Source: Anisodus tanguticus (Eukaryota > Streptophyta > Magnoliopsida > Solanales > Solanaceae). From it: a DNA stretch of 64,000 bases. The notes under the pieces were generated by a model. That model was not told the origin of the DNA, did no database searches, and worked only from the letters and a program-made list of their open reading frames with translations. The stretch covers positions 48,849,062-48,913,061 of the forward strand of contig CM067545.1 of assembly GCA_034509755.1 (NCBI GenBank), in the 5' to 3' direction. Positions 11,830-25,500 of the stretch are shown one piece after another. The position numbers were made by a program, and so were the translations under genes. Each line of letters starts with the position of its first letter. The first letter of the stretch is position 1.

Positions 11830-14800
11830 ATCGACACCATCGTCGGACCACCAGCTGCAGAACAACCGCGGTGGCGGCAGAGGTGGCAGAGGTCACGGCG
11901 GCAAGGGCCACGGTAAAGGAGGACATAACGGACAGTAGTCCAGCCAACAACAAACTGCCTAGTGGGTCGACCCAAATTCGTGGTCCAACCCAGCAAGTTG
12001 GGCTCCCCAGTTCGGACCCCACAGCCACCCCATTGGCAATTTCCATCAGCAGTTGCAGCTTGGGCTCTTGGGCTATTGGGCTAGGCTGTCCAAGGTCGAC
12101 GACCTCTATTCCCCAGCAAGCCCACTTCATGCAGACCCACAATCAGCAGCAGGCCTTTAACACATTGAGTCTCCAACAACCCGATGAAAATTAATATATG
12201 GATACGGGGGCCACATCCCACCTCACCAATTCTTCAGGTAATCTCTCCCAACTGTTTCGTTTAAAGTATCCTCAATTTATTACTGTCGGCAATGGTCATC
12301 GCATTCCGGTTTAGGGTTATGGTACCACTTACACACAACCACCTCACCCACCCTTCTCCTTAAATAATGTCCTGTATGCCTCTAACATCATTAAAAACTT
12401 AATCTCAGTTAGGAAATTCACTCGTAACAATTCTGTGTCTGTTGATTTTGATCCGTTTGGTTTTACTGTGAATGATCTACATACGGGGACACCTCTTTTG
12501 AGATGCAATAGCACAGGGGACCTCTATCCTTTCCCATCCTCCTCCGCTGCCAGTTCCCGCTCACACACCTCCCTCGCTGCTATCTCTTCGTCAACTTGGC
12601 ACAATAGGCTTGGACACCCAGGAGCTCCTATTTTTAATTTTCTTAGAAGCAATAATTTTATTCGTTGTAATAATGGTAAAACTTGCCCAAAATGTGTTTC
12701 TTGTCAGTTAGGCAAACATGTTCGCCTTTCGTTTAAGTCATCTCTTAGTGTTACGTTTGCTCATTTTAATAATGTTCATGCTGATTTATGGACATCTCTC
12801 ATTACTAGCTCAATGGGTCATAAATATTATCTAGTTTTATTAGATGATTACTTACATTTTATCTGGATTTACCCATTAAAATTCAAGTCGGAAGTTTTTG
12901 CCAAGTTTCTTGAATTTCGCATTTTTATCAAAATCCAATTTTAAAAAGGCATCAAATCGTTTCAGTGTGATAATGGTTGTGAATTTAATAATTCCACGTT
13001 TCACAAATTTTGCAAAAATAATGGCATGGTCTTTCGGTTTTCATGTCCCCACACCTCCCCTTAGAATGGCAAAGCAGAACGAATCATCCGCACTATAAAC
13101 AACATGGTTAGTACTTTCTTGTTTCATGCCTTTCTCCCTCCATTTTTTGGGGTTTATGTAGTCAAAATGGTAGAATACGTCCTTAATATTTTTTTACCTA
13201 CTAGTACTCTTCATAACATGATCCCAACTGAAATATTATACTGTCGGATTCCCTCCTATGATCACCTATGGATTTTTGATTGCCTTTGTTATCCGAACCT
13301 TACCTCCATCGCCCCTCATAAATTAGCACCCCGAACCACTCCGCGTGTCTTCGTAGGATTCCCGTCTAATCATAGGGGCTATTTGTGCTATGACCTGTCC
13401 ACTCGTCAAATTCACATTGTTACACCTCGTAAGATTAAGACGATAATTAAGAACGTCATTAAGGAAGCAAGATTCGGATATTGAATATAAGAAACGCTTA
13501 CATATGTTAATACGAGAAATTAGTGTATAAACGGATGCTATCCCGGAATAGTATTGTATAAAAAAAATTATGACATTGAGGATACGAGGCTTATGAAATT
13601 CTCGGGAATTAAAAGAAGTGGGTTTGAGATTTACTAATTGAAGAACTTGGGGGCCAAAGTGTAAAGGAAAAAAATCAGATTTTTCATATAACCTTACACC
13701 AACCTCTTCACCTTCTTCCTACACTTAAACAAAAAAACCAAACTCTCCTTTCATTCTCTCCTCCAAACTAATCCGAAAATCACCCTCCACCCATAACCAA
13801 AATTAAGGTTGTTATCTTCTCTTCCTAGACTACATTTTTCACCAAAAATTAGAAGCAAAACAACACCAAAAACAGTGGCGAAAACAGTGGCAAAACAGCC
13901 ACTGCTTCGGCCGAAATCTGCCCAGAATTTTCGAATTTTTGGGATGAAATTTTGGAAGAAAAACGTGTAGGGATGATGGCTTAACATTGTAGAACACTTG
14001 CATGTCAATTGGAGTTGAAGAAGTGAACAAAAAGGAGGAGAAAAATTACAAAACAGTGGGAATTTTCGGACAAACAGTGGCAGAAAATTTGCGGACTGTT
14101 TTGACGAATTTGAGGTATAAAAATTCTTCTTTTTATGATATAATTGGAATGCATGTTGTTAGAATTAAGGTAATGAATTTGTGTTAAGGAAGAATTGGAA
14201 TTTAAGCATTGCATGTGGCCATTTTGGGCTAGTTGCCAATTTGGGACAGATTTTGGTGTTGTTGGATTCGTTGGTTATTGTTGTTATTATTATCACTAAT
14301 TGCATGATGAAATTGAAAGGAAACATGGAGATTTAGTTGGAATTAGTTATATGGAAGTATTAAAATCCGAAATTGGATTATAGGAATTAAGATAAGAGTT
14401 ATCAAATTATGACATGGTGTGGCCAAGAACTTGCATGAAATTGTTGGACATGTTGTGATGTATATGGACTATTTTAGGGGCTGTTTTGTGGTGTTATAAT
14501 TCTGAAAATTTAGTCACCATTATGCATGTTTAAGTGTGGTAATTTCTAAGGTAAGTCCTAAAGGAATAAGAGTGTAGAAAGGCTTCACATTCTACCCTCG
14601 TTGTTGTTGAAACATGAGCTGTTTTGTGGGCTGTTTTTAAGGTGGATTAAGAGGCTAAATTTACATGAGAAGTGGGTGTGTAAATTCCCTTTATTGTTGT
14701 TTTGGTTGTGCCCTTAATTGGTGCTTGTTTATTGATGTTATTAGCCTCGTTTGGAAGTTGTGGAAACATGTATAAACGGGGGAAGTGCTGCCCGAATTTT

Positions 14801-17800
14801 TATAGAATAGGAAGTCGTTATTCGATATAAAGTATGCTAGCGAACATAAAATTGACGAACGTATTACCATTATTATAGATTGAAGTTCTAAATCGAGACG
14901 TACTCTAATATAGAGTTGATTAGTTCGTCTAAGAGGTATGTGAACTATTCCTTCTTTCTTTGGCATGATTTTTATTTAATGAAGGTACGGCGGACGTACT
15001 TGATTCTTATACAGTTTAATTCCTAAAGAGGATTGTTATGCGAAGTACCTATGATTTTTCAGCAAAGAGTTTATTATGACATTATATTAATGATTTTATT
15101 AAGAGTCAAATGATAAATTTTACTTGCATATGGTTACTCATGATATCTACTTGTGCTAAGTGTTACTACTTCACCTCACCGAGTCCCGGGCCGGGTTACG
15201 ATTCGTGCACAACCTTGCATTGTTCACCGAGACCCTCACTAGAGGGTCGGGTTACGTAGGATGGATCCATAGATGAGATATGACTTTACCGAGTCCCAGC
15301 ATGGGCTGGGTTATGATATGATTCCACCGAGTCCCGCATTAGTGGGCCGGGTTACGTTACGGTATATATATGTATATGGACAGGGCATACATGTTTTCCT
15401 GACTTGACTCTCATGTTTATAAGGCACAACTGACTTTTATGGTTTATGGCACAGTTGGATTTGGATCCTGAGTTTTATACTGATCTCCTGTTTCTGTTGG
15501 CTACTTATGATCTCTTTTACAGCTTCATGTTTTACATACTCAGTACATTATTTCGTACTGACCCCCCTTTCCTCGGGGGGGGGGGGGGGGAGGGGTGCGT
15601 TTCATGCCCGCAGGTACATGCTCTCGCCAGTTTGGTGAACCTCAGGCCTAGGTTCCTACTCAGCAGGTTGGGAAGCTCCTTTGATCCAGAGCTTTGTCAT
15701 TTTGGTACCGAAACTCTTTTAGACTTATGTTTGTATTTAGGGGCACGACGGGGCCATGTCCCGTCATATGTCGTTGTTCTTCTTATAGAGGTCTGTAGAC
15801 AGTGGTGGGTTGTACTTATGTAAGGGTTATAACTCTGTTTTGGTCAGCCATATCATTGTACTCTATGTTGGGGGTGTTCCCGTGTATATGTTATCTTATC
15901 TGTTGGCAGCCTTGTCGGCTTTCCTGTATATTGTGTTGGCTAGTTGTGACTCCTCAGGAGCCAGGTACATTCGGGGGTAAAGGCAGCCTTGTCGGCTCGC
16001 CTACCCTGGCATATGTTGTTATTGCAGCATTATGCTGCCGAATTTCAGACTCATTAAGTGTTAGTTGGATTATGTGTGACAAGTTAGTGTAATGACGTCA
16101 TTAGGGCGGTTAGTCGCGGCCCGTCGGGTCGGGTCGTGACACACATCTCTCGTCACGTCACATTTGACGAGACGATCTTTCCTTTTGCAAATATTCAAAA
16201 ATTCCGAAACACAAACTATACCTTTCTAGACGAGTCCGACACCAATGTCACCGTCCACAACCATTACGATCGGTCAGCCTCGGTCACCTGTCTCTCCGAC
16301 CAGTCCCGTCGTCCCTCCGACACCACTACCTTCCCCTGTGTCATCTCAATCATCCGCCGACGTTTCGACCAGCCCAGAACCAATAAATACCCATCGGAAT
16401 AATCCCAGTACCATCATCCAAACCTATATCCCACCACCGCGACCCTTCCCATCTCGTCCTCACCGTCGCCTGAATTGATATCGCTTCACCAAACCCCACC
16501 TGTTTCGACCACACCACCGACCCCACCCAACCTCTCATAGTCACCCGACACAACCAACCATATCCCTCATTCTGTCGTGACGTCTCTCCACCCACTGTCG
16601 CCGATCAACCCTTCACAAAACCAGAACTACAATATACCCAGAACCTGACACCCACCCAAACCTAGATCCCACAACACAACACTGATCTGACCCCCAACCT
16701 ACACCCGCACCTACACACCGTATGGAAACCTGTGCCCAACATGAGATTTTCAAACCCAAAGTCCAGTTTAACCTATCCACACAGACCATATCCCCAAAAA
16801 CCCAAAACTAGACCCCAATTGAAATGCGGCCATGCGTCAGGAATTTAATGCTCTAACGAAACAACACACTTGGGATTTGGTTCCTAGCCCGGATGGGGTA
16901 AATGTGATCTGTTGCATATGGCTATTTCGTCACAAATTCAGAGACAATGGTGACTTAGAGCGTTATAAGGCTAGACTTGTGGCTAATGTTACTATTCAGC
17001 ATAAGGGTATTGATTGTGGTGAGACATTCAGTCCGACTGTTAAACCGGCTACTATTCACACAGTTCTGAGTATTGCTATTGGTAAGCATTGGTCGATTCA
17101 TCAACTTGATGTGAAAAATGTGTTTCTACACGGGGATTTGAAAGAAACTATTTACATGCACCAGCCGCCTGGCTTTGTCCATCCAACAGCCCCTCAGTAT
17201 GTATGCAGTCTTCGTTACTCACTTTATGGTTTGAAACAGGCCCTTAGAGCGTGGTATGATCGCTTTGCACATTACATTATGCGGATTGGGTTCGTATGCA
17301 ACAAGCGTGATACTTCGCTATTTTATTTTTCATCAAGATAGTAACATTGCTTATTTATTGTTATAAGTGGATGACATTGTGCTTACTGCCTCCTCTGATT
17401 TGTTGAAAAATGTGATCATCGCATTGCTTAAAACTGAATTTGCTATGATTGACTTGGGGAAGTTGAGTTATTTTGGGGGATTTCAGTGACTAGATCTGTA
17501 GATACTATGTTTTTGTGTCAGCGTAAGTATGCACAAGTGATAGTGTACATGGCTAAAATGGAAAACTGCAAGGTCATGTCCACTCCGGTTGACTCTAAAT
17601 CAAAGCTTAATGCTATTGATGGCGATCCAGTGTCCGATATCACTCTTTACAGGAGTCTTGCAGGTGCTCTACAGTATCTTACTTTCACCTGGCCTGATAT
17701 TGTTTATGTCATTCAACAGGTGTGCTTATTCATGCATGCCCGCAGGGAGCCTCATTTCACTGCCCTTAAGCGTATCATTCGCTACGTCAAAGGCACAATT

Positions 17801-18320
17801 GATTATGGGTTGTATCTATACCCCTCATCACCGTCCAGGTTGTTATCATATACAGATGTTGATTGGCAGGTTGTCCGGATACGCGACGCTCCACCTCTGG
17901 CTATTGTGTGTTCTTAGGGGCCAATCTCATCTCCTGGTCTGCCAAGAGGCAAGCCACATTATCTCGTTCGAGTGCAGAAGCAGAGTATAGAGGAGTTGCA
18001 AATGTTGTTGCTGAGATCTGTTGGCTCTGAAACCTTCCTTTGGAGCTTCAGTATCCTTGCGTAAGGCGTCCTTAGTTTATTGTGATAACATATCCGCCAT
18101 ATATTTATCTCATAATCCGGTTCAACATCAGCGAACCAAGCATATTAAGATAGATATCCACTTTCTTCGTGAGAAGGTTGCTCTCGATCATGTCAAGGTA
18201 TTGCATGTGCCTTCTTTGTATCAGTATGCGGATATTTTCACAAAAGGTCTTCCTAGACAGCTATTCCTCGACTTCAAATCCAGTCTTAGCATCCGGCCTC
18301 CTCCCGCTCCGACTGAGGGG
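11830..18320 (+). pseudogene. copia 2 gag-pol remnant
   Basis: In order: Gly/Arg/Lys-rich Gag tail (GGGRGGRGHGGKGHGKGG); protease MDTGATSHLTNSS just after a stop at 12193-12195; integrase zinc region TWHNRLGHPGAP ... CVSCQLGKHVR; integrase core HADLWTS, FQCDNGCEFNN and NGKAERIIRTIN; after the solo LTR the linker resumes as SRHVTFDETIFPF; RT with EFNALTKQHTWDLV, LFRHKFRDNGDLERYKARLV, HQLDVKNVFLHGD and YGLKQALRAWYDRF; a degraded catalytic box near 17371 (VDDIVLTA still visible); RNase H with KASLVYCDNISAIYLSHNPV and YADIFTKGLPRQL. Many stops and frameshifts, so not functional. Confidence 0.88.
13418..16141 (+). mobile_element. Gypsy (Tekay/chromovirus-like) solo LTR, 2724 bp, nested in copia 2
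   Basis: Starts TGTTACACCTCG and ends GGGTCGTGACA, with TG...CA termini, flanked by CACAT on both sides (13413-13417 and 16142-16146). Excising it rejoins the copia 2 reading frame exactly at QIHI|SRHVTF, as found uninterrupted in copia 3. No internal coding region, so it is a solo LTR left by recombination. Contains four related copies of ACCGAGTCCC...GGGTTACG at 15177-15357 and a long G run at 15577-15591. It shares the block ending GCGTTTCATGCCCGCAGG with the gypsy LTR at 60838-62682. Plus orientation relies on that match. Confidence 0.93.
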
Positions 18321-18488
18321 TGTATTAACGTATATTCTAAAATATATCCCATATATTTTGTAATATTTAGTGTTGTATAATTATAGTAAATTTAAGATCC
18401 TTATTGTATTAGAATTCCATATTGTACACACTATATATATTTGTATTAATGAAAAAGACTCTTTAAGGGAGATTAATAAAATCTTACA
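18321..18488 (+). repeat. 3' LTR of copia 2 (168 bp)
   Basis: Begins TGTATTAACG right after the polypurine tract CTGAGGGG and ends AATCTTACA. Its terminal AGATTAATAAAATCTTACA resembles the end of the copia 3 LTR. The short length is typical of this lineage. Confidence 0.8.
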
Positions 18489-19526
18489 GTAAATAATAAT
18501 AAAAAAATTAAAGTAGGGAAGAAATTTTCTTTCTCTAATATTTCCGCCGACATTTTGTTGAATTTCCTTATTTGTTTAACAAAACATTCCATATGTATTA
18601 TGCTTATATTCAAAGAAGTATAGACTGAATGACTTTCCTTATTTAACAAAACATTCCTTATGTATTATGCTTATATTCACGTGTGTATATTGTGTAATTT
18701 TTCCAAAGTTTGGACTAACTAACAAAACCAACTTTGACAAGTCTACTTAATTACGACTTCAACTGACTCTATTACCCATAACAAAACAAATGATGTTCTT
18801 TCACATAAATTGACAATCATATGGTAACCTTATTTATTTTTCCAGCATCTGCCTTGTGTTGGCAGAAATACTACTTTGTATGCTGTTTTCCTCAAAATAA
18901 AAAAATAAAGTGCAACTTTCCATTTTACAAAAAAAAAAAAAAAAACTTTCCATAATACCCGAAGTTAAATATGGAGAAATTAAATAAGGAATTAAACCGT
19001 AGTATACATAACCATTTATTACATATTACACGCTACAAATTCAACCGGTCTATAAGGTTGGCAAGCTTCTATATATACCCACACAAATTAGTGCCTGCTC
19101 TTTTCACTTATTATTATTATTTTGTAATTCCTCTCTTTGATTTTTCAAGTTTTGCTTTGTCTTAAGGTTCTCTCCTTCACCTTTTTAACTCACTTTTTCT
19201 GTGTTATTGTTTTTATTATAGCATGGCTTGTGATAATATTAATTGCTTCTCCGTTAGAGCTTAAATTCTGTGCGCTTGCTAGCTTATAATGTATACCTTT
19301 CTTTTTACACCATTTAAGATTACCTACGATAATAGGTAATTCTTCATAGTTTAACATGAAAAGTAGAGCAATATCCTGTTATAGCCGGTTGACGTAAAAA
19401 TTCTTCATATTGTTATAGTATATAAGTTAAATCCTTTTTAATTCTTCACTCTCTTTTATTTTGCATGTTTTTTTGATATTATTCATGCATGGACTTTTTT
19501 TAAACGTTGATGTTTTTGTGTTGCAG
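18489..19526 (+). promoter_or_regulatory. Upstream region and likely TATA box of RGL gene B
   Basis: A TATA-like CTATATATACCC lies at 19070-19080, giving an expected transcript start near 19100. A polypyrimidine stretch ending TTGCAG at 19521-19526, 11 bases before the ATG, looks like a 3' splice site, so the leader probably has an intron. The donor is not certain. A duplicated segment (TAACAAAACATTCC...TTATGCTTATATTC) occurs at about 18577 and 18646. An A run lies at 18929-18945. Confidence 0.5.
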
Positions 19527-19537
19527 TGTGTGGAAAC

Positions 19538-22500
19538 ATGGAAAAGATGGGTTTCAAAAAGCAAAACAAAATAGTTTTGTGGTGGTTCGCTGTTGTTTTC
19601 CAATTTCTCTTGCTTGTCAATGGTTCAAGGGTTCACCATGATAGGTGTTACACTAAAAACTTCCTTATTTCGGTCTTATTTTATGAAATAGTCGGAAGCT
19701 TCCGTTGAAGTTGCATACATCGTTAACGTCAGTGTAAATAATTTTTATCTATTACAATAGATAAAGATGATTAGATGGTGTAAACTCACCGACGATGCAT
19801 ATAATTAACTTAAACTTAGTTGTTTAACGTATTTATAGATACAATATTTGGATTAATTACTTGAAATTTTTGACTCATTTATTTTCTCTTCTAATTTCAG
19901 GAATACTCTAACCAATGGTAGTCGCAAATTGCAACAAGTTTCTCCTCCTGTCACAATGACTATTACAACTGGCTATGTAACTACCTAATTCTTTTATACG
20001 ATTACTTAATTGTTTAGCATCTCATAATCAACGTTTATTCGTGATCATTATTGTCCTAATATTTATGTTTTACCAGGAAAAAATTGTCAATTACTACTTG
20101 TTTATAAGAAGTATTAATTAATTATTAAGTTAATTAAAAACTATAAGTTTGAAGCTTTCATGATAAAGGTGTTAATGAATTTATGAACTAATATTTTACC
20201 TAATTATCAGGTGGTAATTGATAATGGTATTGTGCAACTTTCTTTAACTAATCCCACTGGAGCAATTGTTGGAATTAAATATAATGGGATCGATAATCTC
20301 CTTGAACCCTTACAAGAAACACAGAGGGGGTAAGCTACATTGTTTTTAGAGATTAAGAAATTACTTGGTTATTAAATTAATTCTTTTAATTTATTAAAAC
20401 TGCAGATATTGGGATACTGTGTGGAGTGGTAAATTTGACACGTAAGAATCTTTGTTTTTACATTCTTACGTTATATAATTTCTTCAACTAAATAACATAA
20501 CACAAATATTTTTCTTTATTTTAAAAAAAATGAATTTTATATACATTATTCTTTATATTTTGGCAGGCTTTTTGCGTCAAAGTTTACTGTGATAGCACAA
20601 GATGTTAATAAAGTTGAAGTTTCTTTCAAAAAAACATATGATCCTTCAAGTGGTAACAATCCTCCTCTAAACGTTGACAAAAGGTGAGATTTATTTTAGA
20701 AAATTAATGGCACTTTTGATAATATATTGAAATTACTTGAATTTTTTTGTTGATTTGTATTATAAAAATAAAAATATATAGGTATGTGATGCTGCGTGGG
20801 AGTTCTGGATTTTATTCATATGGAATATTTGAACACCTAAAAGGATGGCCTGATCTAAACTTGGATGAAGCAAGAATTGCTATTAAGCTCAGCAAATCAC
20901 TGTAAGTTCATAAGTCTATATATAGTTATCCTTACAATTATTAATCTTTAATTTAATGCTTTCAATTTTTTTATGAAATACTCAAAATAATTGAAGATTG
21001 TCTCTCCATGACACATGTCTAACTATGGTGGACATATATCTGGTTGAACCGAAATAACCGACCGAACTGATTTATTTTTAAATTCGATTTCGGTTATTTA
21101 GATATTTCGGTTTTAAGTTTTAAATATTCAATTTTTCGGTTCGTTTTTCGATTTTCAAATATTTTAAATTCGGTTAACCGAAAAAAACTAATTTTTAGGT
21201 TATATATGTAACATTTACATGATACATATTCTGTTACTTATCCATATCCACAACCAAAAATGAAATAGGCCCAAATACAAAATACTGCTCTTGTAAACAT
21301 TATTGGTATAATTGGAACTGGAGCTTTGCATAAGTTTCTGAAATCAAAGTGTAGGCTTCATGGAAACATAAATTGAGAAGGTGGTGAACAAAACCAACGA
21401 CAACTGCATTCTGTTCGAGGAAAATTTACCGAAAGCAAGATATGAGTTTCTAGTTCATCGTTTGGTGGGCATATTAAAGCAATTCTATATGTTCTGAAGA
21501 AAAATTTCTAAACTCCCTTCTTAAGTTTTTATGTATCATATCAAGAGATCGTTATGGGCTCTAAGCAAGTCGGTTTTGTAAAACCTAACTGAAATAAACC
21601 AAACCAGAATTGCAAAAACCGAACTTGAACCGGAGTTATTTCAGTTCGATTTCGGTTACCATTTTTATCAAATCGAAAATAAAAAAATCGAACTGAATCG
21701 ACCACCCCTATGTCTAACTTCTCATTGTGTGTATTTGTTTGCGTGCGTGTGTGACATTCTCAAGTTCGTTCGGATATATTAAATTAAACACTACCAGAAA
21801 TAGAGGTTTTCTCCACCGGCATTCAGTGTGAAATTTATACTATAAAACATGATTTTTCCATCGCATTCCCACAGAACCAGCTCATGGTGGAAAATAAATT
21901 CTCATTGGAAAAAAACTTCTTAATTTGTTCATTTAAAAACACTATTATTTAGGTTTTTTCCACTGACATTTAGTGAGAAATAAACACTGAATATTTTTTA
22001 GTGAAAAAATAGATAATTTTTAGCAGTGAAAGTCTTTTGCATAATCAACATTACTAGAACACATGCAAATTACTTATGAGACGTTCTCGTAGAAATGTCA
22101 GATTTACTGATGGAAAGTCCGTTAAACCCTCATAAACATTTCCGACAAACACACTTTCGAAATTCTATGGCAAATTCGCAAGTTTCTAGAAATGTAAATT
22201 AAAGGGATAATACTTATTATTTTGGATTTTAACTTGTGAAATATTTGCTGATTCTTTTTCTATTTTTTATGACTAGGTTTCACTATATGGCAATATCAGA
22301 TGATAGGCAAAGGGTAATGCCATCAGAAGAGGATCGTACAAGTGGCCAAGTTCTTGATTTTAAAGAAGCTGTTAAACTCACAAATCCATCCAATCCTAAA
22401 CTCAAAAACGAGGTAATATATTTTTATCAAGTTCCTGTTTTGTGCACTAATAATATAAAGAATCACGTTAATATGACTTATAATAACAAATACGGAGTAG

Positions 22501-25500
22501 TAACTTCTTATACCAAATTTTGTACCGAGAGCGCAAAAATCTTTTATATTATCTTGCTAATTTTAAGTGTTTTGTTTATCTTTTAGGTTGATGACAAGTA
22601 CCAATATTCGGATGAGGTTAAAAATATTAAAGTTCATGGGTGGATTAGTGATACTCCACACATGGGTTTTTGGGTAATTTCACCAAGTTATGAATATTGC
22701 AATGGTGGACCTATGAAGCAAGATCTTACCTCTCATGTTGGTCCAACATCTATGGCTGTAAGTACATATAGCTACAAATTATCATATAACCATAACGAGA
22801 AAAAAAAATTTAACTAATATACACGGACAGTTTTAACAAAGTTTACATTATTTCTATGAAAGATAATATATGTATATATATACTACTAATGCTACTAAAT
22901 AAGAGTGAATTTTAAATTGACGTTTCCATCGGTAATATCGGACTTGGCAGTGTAACGAATTTTACACTATCATGTATAAAAGTTAAACTCTATGAAAAGA
23001 TATATACACCACTACTACTACTACTAAAAAGGAGTGAATTTTCGATGGACGATCCTATTAAAAATATGGGATTTACCGCGGAAAATCTGTGGAAATTTGC
23101 GTTTTATTAATTAGTACTATTTTTGTAAGTAAAATAGTTATAAATGTTTGAGCGATTTACCTCCTTTATTGTACAGATATTTTTCAGTGGCCATTATGCA
23201 GGGCCACAATTGGGAGTTTCACTAACAAATGGAGAGGCATGGACTAAAGTTTTTGGACCTGTACTTTTCTATGTTAATTCAGATTCTAGTAATGATCATA
23301 GCATACTTTGGGAAGATGCCAAAAGACAAGTAATCTCCATTTACAATATTGTTAATTTCACTTAATTAATAAAATTTTCTACAAAAAAATGTATGAGTAA
23401 ATACTATTTTTTGTCAAATTAACAGATGAATGAAGAAACTAAAAAATGGCCATATGATTTCCCTGCATCAACGGACTATCTCCATGCAAATGAACGTGGC
23501 TCAGTTAGTGGTCAATTAATGGTCCATGACTGGTAATTTTCTTAGTTATTCCCTAGTTTGTGGGTATATTCTTCACACTGATGGTGTATATATTTTTAGT
23601 GATTTATAACTTGATATAATAAAATAGCTAAGAGATTATCATAAATAGCCGACAACCAATATATAGCCGGTAAACATATAATATATATATAAAATATACG
23701 TATATACTATGTATATTGACTAAAGACTGTAAATATATTTGACCGAGCAGCCAATTGTGTAACTTTCCCTGTGATTAAAGTTTTTCTTATTTCATAAATG
23801 TTGTTTAATTAGGTACATAAACAAAGATGCTTTTCCTGCAAAAGGTGCATATATTGGACTTGCTGAACCTGGAGTTGTTGGATCTTGGCAAAGTGAGACC
23901 AAGGTAATGCCTTTTTGTTATATCTTTTTATACATAGAACTTGAATATATGGTTATCAGTAATTTAATTACATCAAAATGAAGTTTTACTTATTTATTTA
24001 TTATTGACAGGGTTATCAATTTTGGACTCAAACTGATAATTCTGGTAACTTCAAGATAAATAATGTTAGACCTGGAATTTATGGATTATATTCTTGGGTC
24101 ACTGGAGTTATTGGGGATTACAAGTTCTCTTCTAATGTGCTCATCACACAAGGTAATTTAACCCCCCCCCCCCCCCCCTCACTTTTTTTTAATTTTCAAA
24201 TGTATTCTATCTGCTTCATTTTATATGACGGTATTTAACTAAATAATTATAAAATTTAAGAAAAAATAATAGAACTTTGACACATGTCAATAGCATCTTT
24301 AGAATTTCTAAACATAAACATGCAATGACGTTTCTGCAGCCAAAGGTGAATATGTCCAAGATTTCAAGTTTATAGGTTTTGATTTTAGCTTTTTAGAGTT
24401 ATTTGGTTACGTTCTAAATTAATAATCTATATATTAAATGAATTCTTAAGATAAATACAGGGTTTGGATCTATGCGAAACTCGTGCCTTCTACTTTACCT
24501 TTGCCTCTGTCTATAGCTATACGAGCATAATAACATGTCTAAGGATAAAATAAAAAGTTTAACTTGTAAAGAGTTTTTAAATTTTTTTAACTGAACAAAA
24601 AGAAAATATTATTATATAATATAGAACTAATGAAACACTTTGGTATCATATAATTTCTAACATAAATGATTTAATTGTTGCAGGAAAGGACACAAATTTG
24701 GGTCCAATAATTTTTGAAGCTCCAAGAAATGGTCCAAATCTATGGGAAATTGGATATCCAGACAGAACTGCTGCTGAATTTTTTATACCTGATCCATTGC
24801 CTGGTCTTCAAAATTATTTGTACATTAATAGTACTGTACATAAGTAAGCTTTAATTAATTAATTAATCCTAATTTTATTTTACATAAAACAAAACTCTAA
24901 AAAATTGTTTCATATATAAGAAAAAACCAATTTCATTATCATTTGTTTGCTAATTACAGGTTTAGACAATATGGTTTATGGGATCGTTACACGGATTTAT
25001 ATCCTAATGGAGATTTAGTATACAAAGTTGGTGTTAGTGATTTTCGAAAAGATTGGTTCTTTGCTCATGTAAACAGGTAATTAATTAGTAATCAATAAGA
25101 TAATATTGTTTCTTTAATTATTTCTTTGTCTAATTATCTTAGTAATTAATTGTATGTTTTTAATATTTTTCAATTTTTTAAAATAAATTGCAGGAGAAAT
25201 AAGGATAAGAGTTTTTCACCAACAACATGGCAAATTTCATTTGATCTTACAAATGTGGATAATGCTGGCACTTATTATCTTCGTATAGCTTTGGCTTCTG
25301 CAACATATGGCCATTTGCAAGTATGGTCCCTCACCTCTGTTCTCACTATCTTTTAGTTTTAAAATGGGATAATAACATTTTTGGTCCCTTAATTATTGAT
25401 AAATTTTTATTTTGGTTTTCATGATATATGACTCAACTTCTACCTTGCATTAGTTAAATGTGTATTATTCGTCCTTTTATATAGAAAATATGTTATATTT

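Larger units (their letters stand above)
11830..18488 (+). mobile_element. Ty1/copia retrotransposon 2 (Ale/Retrofit-like), 5'-truncated, split by a solo LTR
   Basis: Plus-strand remnant running from the Gly-rich end of gag through protease, integrase, RT and RNase H to a 3' LTR at 18321-18488. The 5' LTR and most of gag are absent. A gypsy solo LTR (13418-16141) sits inside the integrase-RT linker. Close in sequence to copia 3 (43985-48217), which supplies the uninterrupted comparison. Lies between the two lyase genes. Confidence 0.9.

Noticed and set aside
15446..16092. Open frames in the solo LTR as genes
   Set aside because: They lie inside the LTR bounded by the CACAT duplication and show no domain.
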